DNA of 64,000 nt from DATMRF01 sp035566435 (GTDB lineage Bacteria > Verrucomicrobiota > Verrucomicrobiia > Limisphaerales > UBA8199), in the NCBI GenBank assembly GCA_035566435.1, contig DATMRF010000037.1:1-64000 (forward strand), read 5' to 3'. The notes beneath the pieces are model-generated. The model did no database searches and had not been told where the DNA came from. It saw nothing but the letters and a program-made list of their open reading frames with translations. Shown here piece after piece: positions 55,001 through 61,551 of this stretch; position 1 is the stretch's first letter; every line of letters begins with the position of its first letter. The position numbers were made by a program, and so were the translations under genes.

Positions 55001-55126
55001 ATTGAGCCGGCCCTGGTAAGTGAAGGCAGTGCCTTGGGCCAGGGCTGCGGTTTGCGCAAGAAGGTCGCCGAGTACGAGCAACAGCGCGGCCTGGGACGTG
55101 AGTGCAAGTGCGGAATTTAATCTCAT
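52052..55126 (-). CDS. Giant repeat surface protein (YadA-head-like repeats, C1q-like tail)
   Basis: This 1024-residue exported protein has a signal peptide near residues 1-31 (ending TAALAQG). The N-terminal 170 residues (FTYQGRLNDNGVPAAGLYDLRFKVF) are common in verrucomicrobial surface proteins. From about 230 to 860 run dozens of 12-16 residue repeats of the kind xTIAGGxxNxIxxNA, which recall the beta-roll of trimeric adhesin heads. Near the middle and the end each block closes with SFAAGxxAxAxxxGSFVWxD. The last 130 residues (LYLVQYNADVTT ... FRVTLNGLEIPGSRAAVTF ... GDVLTMQFTGSSSGVRLFG) look like a C1q/BclA-type jelly roll. No autotransporter barrel is visible. A ligand-binding or adhesive role outside the cell is inferred. 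Confidence 0.8.
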   Translation of the reverse strand: MRLNSALALTSQAALLLVLGDLLAQTAALAQGTAFTYQGRLNDNGVPAAGLYDLRFKVFLDPLGNNQAGSTLLTNAIPVTNGLFMLTLDFGPGIFNGTNYWLEVGVRTNGAGAYVDLSPLQAVTPVPYAIFAENAVNGGLAAGTYTNAVILNNPADSFRGTFIGNGAGVSNVNALTLSGLGAGAFWQLGGNQVAPGQFIGTTNNQPVELWANQSRAFRLEPDTNNFGAPNVIGGAPNNFVDPGIYGATIAGGGVLNYTTNGYEPGAGSNHVSAIWGTISGGRRNTVAADHSIIGGGHDNLIQPFAYDSAIGGGAFNTISNLEQESVIAGGEFNTAGGFASTVSGGYFNNAAGAQSIVAGGYNNTIQSAAASSAIAGGSQNLIQAQAFNANLGGYNSTIAGGLGNTIDSPYATIGGGSFHSVGTNSNSGFIGGGYFNRIANNTFDSTIAGGSFSSIGTNSFASTISGGSGNSIGNNAPGSSVGGGNGNSVAASYATIAGGLQNTILSNAPFAAVAGGSFNVAGGPYSFAAGNNAQANHPGSFVWSDASAPAPFSSTRSNELSIRATGGVRLVTAGAGLTVDGEPLPMPQATTNDASHSNIVNVIEGSSVNSIAPGTYGATISGGGAASYFGNAYANTIAGDFGSIAGGGANSVQSLSTASSIGGGFYNTIQSNASSSTIAGGYANSVQPGAYSSTIAGGEFNKSGSAGATVGGGSNNSIGTNSNLGTIGGGYGEIIQDNTYGGTIGGGWFSLIGMNSYYATIGGGQTNSIGTNATGATIAGGALNAVQGGATYAAIPGGYSNSAAGNYSFAAGQQAYAGNDGSFVWADSQNAPFGSTGANQFLVRASGGVGVNTNNPAGAALNVAGTVRAASFQGDGSGLFNVGAGALGNYVFAYNSGLQSVATGNVFQDVVFATDAQVNGWTHTSGTSQYTNAQTGLYLVQYNADVTTVSGTNAQFRVTLNGLEIPGSRAAVTFAALNQFIAVSKSLIASANAGDVLTMQFTGSSSGVRLFGTANSTLTVTRIQ

Positions 55127-55190
55127 AGGTTACGTATCCTCGTTGTCAAAAGCTAAGAGCGTTTCACAAGCCTTTGGGTGCAAGTTCTAT

Positions 55191-55248
55191 CACCGGCCCT
55201 GTCAGCGTGCGGACGAAACCGCACCGCAGGCGCACGAAAGGTCCGGTG
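55191..55248 (-). promoter_or_regulatory. Structured leader upstream of the surface protein gene
   Basis: On the minus strand, CACCGGACC (55240-55248) and GGGCCGGTG (55191-55199) form an outer stem (8 of 9). GTGCGG/CCGCAC (55207-55212 with 55219-55224) forms an inner hairpin with a 6-base loop. It lies 65-120 bases upstream of the start codon, where an RNA control element could sit. It does not match a riboswitch class I know. Confidence 0.3.
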
Positions 55249-55606
55249 GTCATACCCTAAGTAAGCCCACGATGCAAACGAGGTCAACCGATAACGCGGT
55301 TCGTTTCGATATACCGTCCGGGTGCAGGGGGTTTTCCGGTTGGCCAAGGTCGCTCGACAGGATACGGCCCGGGGTCCCACAGCTCGGACTGCGCGGGCGT
55401 AACCTGCGATATCCGCCACGGCGGCCGTGGACAAGCGTCGAAGGGGCTCAGGTCTCGGGGCGAGTGCGCCTCATTTTCTGAGCGCGGCGTTCCCGAACTT
55501 CCCCTCACCCCGGCCCTCTTCCGGCGGGAGAGGGAGAATCGTCGGCAGCTGAAAGGCGCGCACGGGCTGCGCGGGAATTGAGCGATGACCTGTGTGCGCG
55601 GCTTTC

Positions 55607-55635
55607 TTGACGGGGTGGGGGGTCCACGGTTACGC
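55607..55635 (+). promoter_or_regulatory. Possible nuo operon promoter
   Basis: TTGACG (55607-55612) is followed after 17 bases by TTACGC (55630-55635), about 30 bases before nuoA. The second hexamer is weak. No other gene is visible between the surface protein start and nuoA (55127-55666), apart from a GC-rich CCCCGGCCCTCTTCCGGCGG stretch near 55508-55527. Confidence 0.25.
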
Positions 55636-55666
55636 TTGCTGATGCAAATGGTAATGAAATCAAATT

Positions 55667-56044
55667 ATGCCGCCTGAGAGCAGTCCTTACTTATTCATTA
55701 TTCTTTTGCTGGCCGGCGCGGCGGCTTTTGCGCTGGTTCCGCTCGGGCTGGCGTGGCTGTGGGCCAGGTTGTTCTCTCCGCCCAAGCCCGGCTCCGACAA
55801 AGGCGCCATTTACGAGTGCGGCCTCGAGTCGAAGGGGGACGCGTGGGTGCAGTTCCGGTCGGAGTATTATCTCTATGCGATCATCTTTTTGATTTTGGAT
55901 GTGGAGACGGTTTTCCTGCTGCCGTTCGCCGTGGCGTTTGCTGGCCTTTCGGGCGGCGCATTTATCGCCATGATGGTGTTTCTCCTGCTCTTGGCTGAGG
56001 GCCTCGTTTGGGCTTGGCAGAAGGGAGTTCTAACATGGAGGTGA
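55667..56044 (+). CDS. nuoA: NADH-quinone oxidoreductase subunit A
   Basis: This 125-residue membrane subunit of complex I has three transmembrane helices (YLFIILLLAGAAAFALVPLGLAW; YYLYAIIFLILDVETVFLLPF; FIAMMVFLLLLAEGLVWAW). The conserved loop KGAIYECGLESKGDAWVQF and the acidic LDVETVFLLP are present. It heads the operon. Confidence 0.95.
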   Translation: MPPESSPYLFIILLLAGAAAFALVPLGLAWLWARLFSPPKPGSDKGAIYECGLESKGDAWVQFRSEYYLYAIIFLILDVETVFLLPFAVAFAGLSGGAFIAMMVFLLLLAEGLVWAWQKGVLTWR

Positions 56045-56055
56045 ACAGCGCAAAA

Positions 56056-56137
56056 GGAGTAATGGAGTATTGGAGTGCTGGAGTAATCGAAGGACGCAGT
56101 CTCCGAAGCCCATCACTCCACCACTCCATCACTCCAA
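56056..56137. repeat. Inverted octamer arrays between nuoA and nuoB
   Basis: The left array (56056-56087) repeats GGAGTAAT/GGAGTATT/GGAGTGCT-type octamers. The right array (56111-56137) repeats ATCACTCC/ACCACTCC, its inverse. They can form an imperfect hairpin of about 27 pairs in the mRNA. It fills the 117-base nuoA-nuoB gap in an otherwise tight operon. Confidence 0.75.
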
Positions 56138-56161
56138 CGCCTTCGTCTTCCAGGTCTTGCT

Positions 56162-56776
56162 ATGGATGAAGGACTGCGCAGTGAGTTGAGCAAGCAGGGC
56201 ATTTTTACGACGACCCTGGAAGATTTGTATAACTGGGGCCGCAAGAATTCGCTCTGGCCGCTTGGCTTTGGGCTGGCGTGTTGCGCGATCGAAATGATCG
56301 CCACTTCGATGGCGCGTTATGACCTGGCGCGGTTCGGGGCCGAGGTGTTCCGGCCTTCGCCGCGTCAAGCTGACCTGATGATTGTGGCCGGCACGGTGAC
56401 GAAGAAAATGGCACCGCAGGTGGTGCGGCTCTATAACCAAATGCCCGAGCCGAAATATGTAATTGCGATGGGCGCCTGCGCCATCTCTGGTGGACCCTTC
56501 AAGCAGGGGTACAATGTGCTGAAGGGTATCGACCGTTACATTCCGGTGGACGTGCACATCCCCGGCTGTCCGCCGCGTCCCGAGGCGCTGTTGCACGCGC
56601 TGATGACGCTCCAGCAGAAAATCGGCGACCAGGCGTTGACTGGCGCGGGGCGTCCTCGTCACTTGGATGCCGCCGCACCGGGCGAATTTGCGGTGCCCGA
56701 GTTTGGCGAGCACGATTTGGTGCCGACCTGCAACGCTGAGGTGTGGCACCCGGAACCGGTGGTGAGGGAGTCATGA
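56162..56776 (+). CDS. nuoB: NADH-quinone oxidoreductase subunit B
   Basis: This 204-residue subunit carries iron-sulfur cluster N2, the last electron donor to quinone. Ligands: tandem C40-C41 in GLACCAIEM, C106 in GACAISGG, C136 in IPGCPPRP. ARFGAEVFRPSPRQADLMIVAGTVT is standard. The C-terminal 45 residues are an extension. Confidence 0.96.
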   Translation: MDEGLRSELSKQGIFTTTLEDLYNWGRKNSLWPLGFGLACCAIEMIATSMARYDLARFGAEVFRPSPRQADLMIVAGTVTKKMAPQVVRLYNQMPEPKYVIAMGACAISGGPFKQGYNVLKGIDRYIPVDVHIPGCPPRPEALLHALMTLQQKIGDQALTGAGRPRHLDAAAPGEFAVPEFGEHDLVPTCNAEVWHPEPVVRES

Positions 56777-56777
56777 G

Positions 56778-57419
56778 GTGCGTATCGAAACCTTAGATCA
56801 AATCAAGGCGAGAATCGAAGCGGCTGTGCCTGGCGCTAGGGTGCAGCGCGTTGCAAACGGCAGTCCCTCGGCCCAGGATTCTCTCGTAGTGGATAATGAG
56901 CACGCGGTAGCGGTGGCGGGGTTTTTGCGGGACGACCCGTCGCTGCGGCTGGATTATGCTTCGAATGTCACCGGGATCGATTGGCTGGACACGGTGGTCA
57001 AGGAAACGACGCGGACGAAGCAAATCATCGACGGCGTCGAACGTGAAATCGCACAGACGACCGAAACGAAAAAGCCGGGCTACCTGGAAGTCGTCTATCA
57101 CCTTTACTCGATGGAGCTGAAGCAGGGCCCGGTGATCCTCCGGCTTCGGACGGGGAACCGGATTGACCAGGCACGGGTTCCTTCGTTAACGCCCGTCTGG
57201 CGCGGGGCTGAGTTCCAGGAGCGCGAGGTGTTCGATCTGTACGGCGTCGAGTTTGAAGGTCATCCGGATTTACGCCGCATCCTCATGTGGGACGGTTTCC
57301 GGGACTTCCCGATGCGGAGAGATTACGTCGAGCCTGACGATTACGAATACGAACCCACCCCGCACGACGAGGTGCTCGACAAAGCCAGGACGCACTACCC
57401 ATCGGAAGCGACAACGTGA
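56778..57419 (+). CDS. nuoC: NADH-quinone oxidoreductase subunit C
   Basis: This 213-residue peripheral-arm subunit binds NuoD. It has EVVYHLYSMELKQGPVILRLRT and EFQEREVFDLYGVEFEGHPDLRRILMWDGFRDFPMRRDY, the NuoC signature. It starts with GTG at 56778, one base after the nuoB stop and behind GGTGAGGGAG. The N-terminal half includes a charged insertion (VKETTRTKQIIDGVEREIAQT). Confidence 0.94.
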   Translation: MRIETLDQIKARIEAAVPGARVQRVANGSPSAQDSLVVDNEHAVAVAGFLRDDPSLRLDYASNVTGIDWLDTVVKETTRTKQIIDGVEREIAQTTETKKPGYLEVVYHLYSMELKQGPVILRLRTGNRIDQARVPSLTPVWRGAEFQEREVFDLYGVEFEGHPDLRRILMWDGFRDFPMRRDYVEPDDYEYEPTPHDEVLDKARTHYPSEATT

Positions 57420-58642
57420 ATCGGATCAGCCGCGAATCTGCAATGGTTGAATTGCCGGCAGGGGCTGAAATTCCCGCTCCGGAAGGGGCAGGGGAACTCA
57501 ATTATTCGGTCACGCCGAAAACGAGCGGCAACGGCTCGCTGGATGGCCAGTTGCTTGAAATCTCAATGGGGCCACAACATCCCTCGACCCATGGCGTGTT
57601 CCGCATGGACGTCGTGCTGGACGGCGAACGGGTCGTCAAGCTCAAGCCGGTGTTCGGTTACCTACACCGAAACCATGAAAAGATTGCCGAAGGCGCGACC
57701 TACCTGTCGTCGATGCCGTACACGGACCGGCTCGATTATTTTTGTTCGCTGACCAACAACTGGGCCTACGCGCTGGCGGTGGAAACGTTAGCGGGCCTGC
57801 AGGTGCCGGAGCGCGCCGAGTATATCCGGGTGATCACGGCCGAGCTTACCCGGCTGCAAAACCACGCCTGTCTCGGCGGATTCCTGCTTCAGGACATGGG
57901 GGCGTCGGGCACGCCATTGATGTACGCGTTTCGCGAGCGTGAAAAAATCCTCGATCTGTTTGAGGCGCTGACCGGCGCGCGAATGATGTGCAATTACATG
58001 CGGTTCGGCGGGTGCCGGTGCGACCTGCCTGACGGCTGGCTGGAAGAGGCCCGGCAAGTCGTGGCCGGCTTCCCGCGCTTTCTCGACGAGTTCGAGGCAC
58101 TGCTCAACGAGAACGAGATTTTGATGGCTCGCACGCAGGGAGTCGGCGTGCTGCCGCGCGCATTGGCGGTCAATGCCGGCATTACCGGTCCGATGCTTCG
58201 CGCTTCGGGGGTCAACTATGACCTCCGCAAGGTTGATAAATACGGCATTTATGAGCGGTTCGGCTTCCGGGTGCCCATGGGCGAACATGGGGACGTTTAT
58301 GACCGGTACATGGTCCGCGTTTTGGAAATGCGGGAGTCGCTAAAAATCCTCGAACAAGCCCTGCGCGACGTCCCCGCCGGGCCGATTATCGACCCGAAAG
58401 CGAAGCTGCGGGGGTTCCGGCCAAAAGCAGGGGAGGCTTATGGACGAATTGAAGCGCCAAAAGGCGAGCTGGGCTTTTACCTGATCAGCGATGGGTCGAC
58501 GAATCCTTACCGATACCGGGTGCGTCCGCCGAGCTTGATCAATCTGACGGTGCTGGAGGACATGTGCCTGGGGCAGTACGTGGCAGACGTGGTGGTGATC
58601 CTCGGCAGCGTGGATATCGTGCTCGGGGAGGTTGATCGATAG
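57416..58642 (+). CDS. nuoD: NADH-quinone oxidoreductase subunit D
   Basis: This 408-residue subunit lines the quinone site with NuoB. Landmarks: GPQHPSTHGVFRMDVVLDGE, YLHRNHEKIAEG, MPYTDRLDYFCSLTNNWAYALAVE, and RVRPPSLINLTVLEDMC near the C-terminus, with the ending GSVDIVLGEVDR. GTG at 57416 overlaps the nuoC stop. The first 40 residues are an extension before the conserved core. Confidence 0.95.
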   Translation: MNRISRESAMVELPAGAEIPAPEGAGELNYSVTPKTSGNGSLDGQLLEISMGPQHPSTHGVFRMDVVLDGERVVKLKPVFGYLHRNHEKIAEGATYLSSMPYTDRLDYFCSLTNNWAYALAVETLAGLQVPERAEYIRVITAELTRLQNHACLGGFLLQDMGASGTPLMYAFREREKILDLFEALTGARMMCNYMRFGGCRCDLPDGWLEEARQVVAGFPRFLDEFEALLNENEILMARTQGVGVLPRALAVNAGITGPMLRASGVNYDLRKVDKYGIYERFGFRVPMGEHGDVYDRYMVRVLEMRESLKILEQALRDVPAGPIIDPKAKLRGFRPKAGEAYGRIEAPKGELGFYLISDGSTNPYRYRVRPPSLINLTVLEDMCLGQYVADVVVILGSVDIVLGEVDR

Positions 58643-58647
58643 GATCT

Positions 58648-59253
58648 ATGTTAGGCGAAGGAATACTTAAAGGCATGGCGGAGACGGCCCGGAACTTCCT
58701 CGGCAGCTACGTCTCCGAGGATCGGTTGACCACCGTCCAGTACCCCGAAGACCGGCTGCCCCAAAAGGAGGCGGCCAGGAATTTTCCGTTCCTGGTCTAT
58801 GACGGCGACGACTGGCAAAAGGGACTGCGTTGTGTGGCGTGCCAGATCTGTGAGAAGGAATGTCCGCCCAAGTGCATTTACATTATCAAGGACGCTGTCA
58901 AAAAGCCTGACTACCTGGGCAAACTCCAATTGCAGCCCAAGGTTTTCGACATTGATACCTCGGTTTGCATGAGTTGCCAAATCTGCGTCGAGGTTTGCCC
59001 CTTTGATGCGATCAAGATGGACGTCGAGTATGAACTGAGCACGGACAACCGCTTCGGCGGGCTTTTACAGCGCAAGAACGATCTGGCCAAGCCCAACGAG
59101 TATTATCACCAAATACATCCCACTGAAGCTGCCGAAGTGGATGGACGGCTCGGGGCGGAAAAGATTAAGGCTGAGGCGAAAGCTGCGAGTGCACCGAAGC
59201 CACCGGCCACACCCAAACCGGCGCTCGTGCCGGGGGCTGCCACGGCGCGTTGA
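58648..59253 (+). CDS. nuoI: NADH-quinone oxidoreductase subunit I (2x[4Fe-4S])
   Basis: This 201-residue ferredoxin-like subunit carries clusters N6a and N6b: cysteines C62, C65, C68 and C72 (CVACQICEKEC) and C107, C110, C113 and C117 (CMSCQICVEVCP). The C-terminus is an Ala/Lys/Pro-rich tail. It is encoded 5 bases after nuoD, with nuoE, nuoF and nuoG absent. Confidence 0.94.
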   Translation: MLGEGILKGMAETARNFLGSYVSEDRLTTVQYPEDRLPQKEAARNFPFLVYDGDDWQKGLRCVACQICEKECPPKCIYIIKDAVKKPDYLGKLQLQPKVFDIDTSVCMSCQICVEVCPFDAIKMDVEYELSTDNRFGGLLQRKNDLAKPNEYYHQIHPTEAAEVDGRLGAEKIKAEAKAASAPKPPATPKPALVPGAATAR

Positions 59254-59546
59254 ATTACTATATTCAGAAATGTCGTTGTTTTGCGCAGATTTTCGTGGTT
59301 CCAAGTTGCAAATTGAAGCTTGCAAGCCGGCTGCGCTGACGGCCCTCAACTTGCAACTTTGAACCTTCAACCTGCAACCCTTTGCACACCGAATTTGGTT
59401 CCGGCAGCGCCGGCTTGTGGACGACGCGCCCTACCATTGAAGCATCGTTAAAACAATTACTTGCCCGGGGGCTTGCTCCGCGCAATCTTGAAGTTCTGTA
59501 AAGCCCGGCACGAAGAGGGGGAGCGCCCTTTGTTTGCCGGCCAAAG
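59254..59546. other. Spacer between nuoI and nuoH
   Basis: The largest gap within the operon. It holds TTGCAA/TTGAA-rich short repeats (59302-59380) and no gene. Neither a clear terminator nor a promoter could be seen. Confidence 0.4.
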
Positions 59547-60722
59547 ATGGCCGAGACATTAGACCAGATATTCGTGACCTTGAAACACCTCCTGGTGCAG
59601 CTTGCGCCGGGCGAGTGGCAACCGTTTCTCTCGGCGGTTATTTCGGTTGTAGCGGTCATTGTCTCTTTCGCGTCGCTATTCGCCGTGACCACTGTGCTCG
59701 AACGGAAGGGGCTGGGCCGCATTCAGAATCGATATGGCCCTAATCGCGTCGGGCCGTTTGGCTTTTTCCAGCCGGTCGCCGACGGGTTGAAAGCGCTGAC
59801 CAAAGAGGACCTGGTGCCACGCGCCGCCGACCAAGTCGTCAATTTCCTGGCTCCGCTCGTCCTCGTCGTGCCGGTATTCCTGGCACTCGCCGTCCTGCCG
59901 ATGGGCCGGGACATGGTTGCGGTGGATTTGGATGCCGGGGTGCTCTTCTTTTTTGCGGTCGGCGCGGCGACGGAGCTTTCGGTGTTCATGGCCGGCTGGT
60001 CGAGCCGGAACAAGTATTCGCTGCTCGGGGCGATGCGGGCCATCGCCCAAATGATCAGCTACGAAGTGCCGCTGATTTTATCGGCTATCACGGTCATCAT
60101 GATGACGGGCTCGTTGTCCACCGTCAAAATCGTGGAGTCGCAGGCCGGTTACACAGGCTGGGTGCCGCACTGGTTCGCGCTGACCCCCTGGGGCTTCGCC
60201 GGGTTGATCCTGTTCCTGATTGCCACCACCGCCGAATCCAACCGCTCACCGTTCGACCTCCCTGAGGGCGAATCGGAAATCATCGCGGGCTATTACATCG
60301 AGTATTCAGGATTCAAGTTCGCGTTGTTCTTTTTAGGCGAATACATCGGAATGTTCGCTGCGAGCGGCCTGGCTATCACGCTGTTCCTGGGCGGCTGGCA
60401 CGCGCCGCTGCCGTTTCTGGAATGGATTCCCTCGTGGGCCTGGTTTTTTGGGAAGCTGCTCGCGCTCATCGCGGTGTTTATCTGGGTACGGGGAACGCTG
60501 CCACGGCTGCGCATGGACCAGCTCATGAACTTTGCCTGGAAATTTATGTTGCCCATGACCCTCGTCAACATTCTCGCCGCTGGCGCCTGGCATACTATGC
60601 CGGGTGGAGCGGCCCGGTGGCTGGTTTGCTCCATGGTAATTCTGGTGCCTTACGTTCTGCTCGGGCGCGCGCTGCGGGAAGGCGGGCTCGTTGCCAGGAG
60701 GGTGTATCGGTATGCGGATTGA
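59547..60722 (+). CDS. nuoH: NADH-quinone oxidoreductase subunit H
   Basis: This 391-residue membrane subunit has about eight helices. ERKGLGRIQNRYGPNRVGPFGFFQPVADGLKALTKED and EVPLILSAITVIMM are strongly conserved. NRSPFDLPEGESEIIAGYYIEYSGFKFALFF is the signature of the quinone-binding region. Confidence 0.96.
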   Translation: MAETLDQIFVTLKHLLVQLAPGEWQPFLSAVISVVAVIVSFASLFAVTTVLERKGLGRIQNRYGPNRVGPFGFFQPVADGLKALTKEDLVPRAADQVVNFLAPLVLVVPVFLALAVLPMGRDMVAVDLDAGVLFFFAVGAATELSVFMAGWSSRNKYSLLGAMRAIAQMISYEVPLILSAITVIMMTGSLSTVKIVESQAGYTGWVPHWFALTPWGFAGLILFLIATTAESNRSPFDLPEGESEIIAGYYIEYSGFKFALFFLGEYIGMFAASGLAITLFLGGWHAPLPFLEWIPSWAWFFGKLLALIAVFIWVRGTLPRLRMDQLMNFAWKFMLPMTLVNILAAGAWHTMPGGAARWLVCSMVILVPYVLLGRALREGGLVARRVYRYAD

Positions 60723-60748
60723 CCACCGTATTTAACGCCCCAACAGCC

Positions 60749-61243
60749 ATGCTCACCTCCGCCTGCCTGGCCACCGTGACTCTCGCCGGTGCACTCGCCG
60801 CCATGTGCCTGCGGAACCTGGTGCATTGCGCGCTGGCCCTTGCCGTAAGTTTTACCGGCCTGGCCGCGGTTTACCTGCAGCTTGATGCTCAGTTTGTGGG
60901 GTTCGCCCAGATATTGGTCTATGTCGGAGCCGTGGCGATCCTGATTGTGTTCGCAATTCAGCTTACGCGCGGCAGCGAACCGCCGCGGCAACCCATTTTC
61001 TCCTCAACCTGGCTGGCGGGCGCGGGCGTCGGTGCGGCAGTGTTTGCCCTGTTGACCGGCCTGGTGTTGTCGAGCAAAGCGGCCCGGGGAGAACTTCCGC
61101 CGGCTCCGGAGACATCCGTGGCTCAAATCGGCAACAAGCTGATGACCCACTACATCCTCCCGCTCGAAGTGCTTGGCTTGCTCCTGACTGCCGCGCTCAT
61201 CGGGGCGGTGCTGATCGCGATGCACGAACGGAGGACAGAATGA
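60749..61243 (+). CDS. nuoJ: NADH-quinone oxidoreductase subunit J
   Basis: This 164-residue membrane subunit has about five helices, including LVHCALALAVSFTGLAAVYLQLDAQFVGFAQILVYVGAVAILIVFAIQL, the conserved core with its pi-bulge helix. ATG at 60749 begins MLTSACLATVTLAGA; a TTG at 60719 is possible. Stop overlaps nuoK (ATGA). Confidence 0.93.
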   Translation: MLTSACLATVTLAGALAAMCLRNLVHCALALAVSFTGLAAVYLQLDAQFVGFAQILVYVGAVAILIVFAIQLTRGSEPPRQPIFSSTWLAGAGVGAAVFALLTGLVLSSKAARGELPPAPETSVAQIGNKLMTHYILPLEVLGLLLTAALIGAVLIAMHERRTE

Positions 61244-61551
61244 CCCCACTTCAGGGTTACCTGCTGCTCTCGGCGCTGTTGTTTTCGATTGGCCTGGCCG
61301 GTGCGCTGACGCGCCGCAACGCCATTATTGTGCTCATTGGCATCGAACTCATGCTCAACGCGGCCAACCTGAATTTCATCGCATTTTGGCGTTTCGGCCC
61401 GAACCCGGAGGCTCTTACTGGGGTTATTTTCGCAATCTTCTCCATCGGAATTGCAGCCGCCGAAGCCGCAGTAGGCTTGGCGCTGGTGATTTCCATTTAC
61501 CGGCACCGAAAGACAACCAGCCTCGACCAGGTTGACTCGTTGAAGGGATGA
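61240..61551 (+). CDS. nuoK: NADH-quinone oxidoreductase subunit K
   Basis: This 103-residue subunit has three transmembrane helices, LLSALLFSIGLAGALTRRNAIIVLIGIELMLNAANLNFIAF, with conserved glutamates in IGIELML and in AAAEAAVGLALVISIYR. It overlaps nuoJ and nuoL at ATGA junctions. Confidence 0.95.
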   Translation: MTPLQGYLLLSALLFSIGLAGALTRRNAIIVLIGIELMLNAANLNFIAFWRFGPNPEALTGVIFAIFSIGIAAAEAAVGLALVISIYRHRKTTSLDQVDSLKG

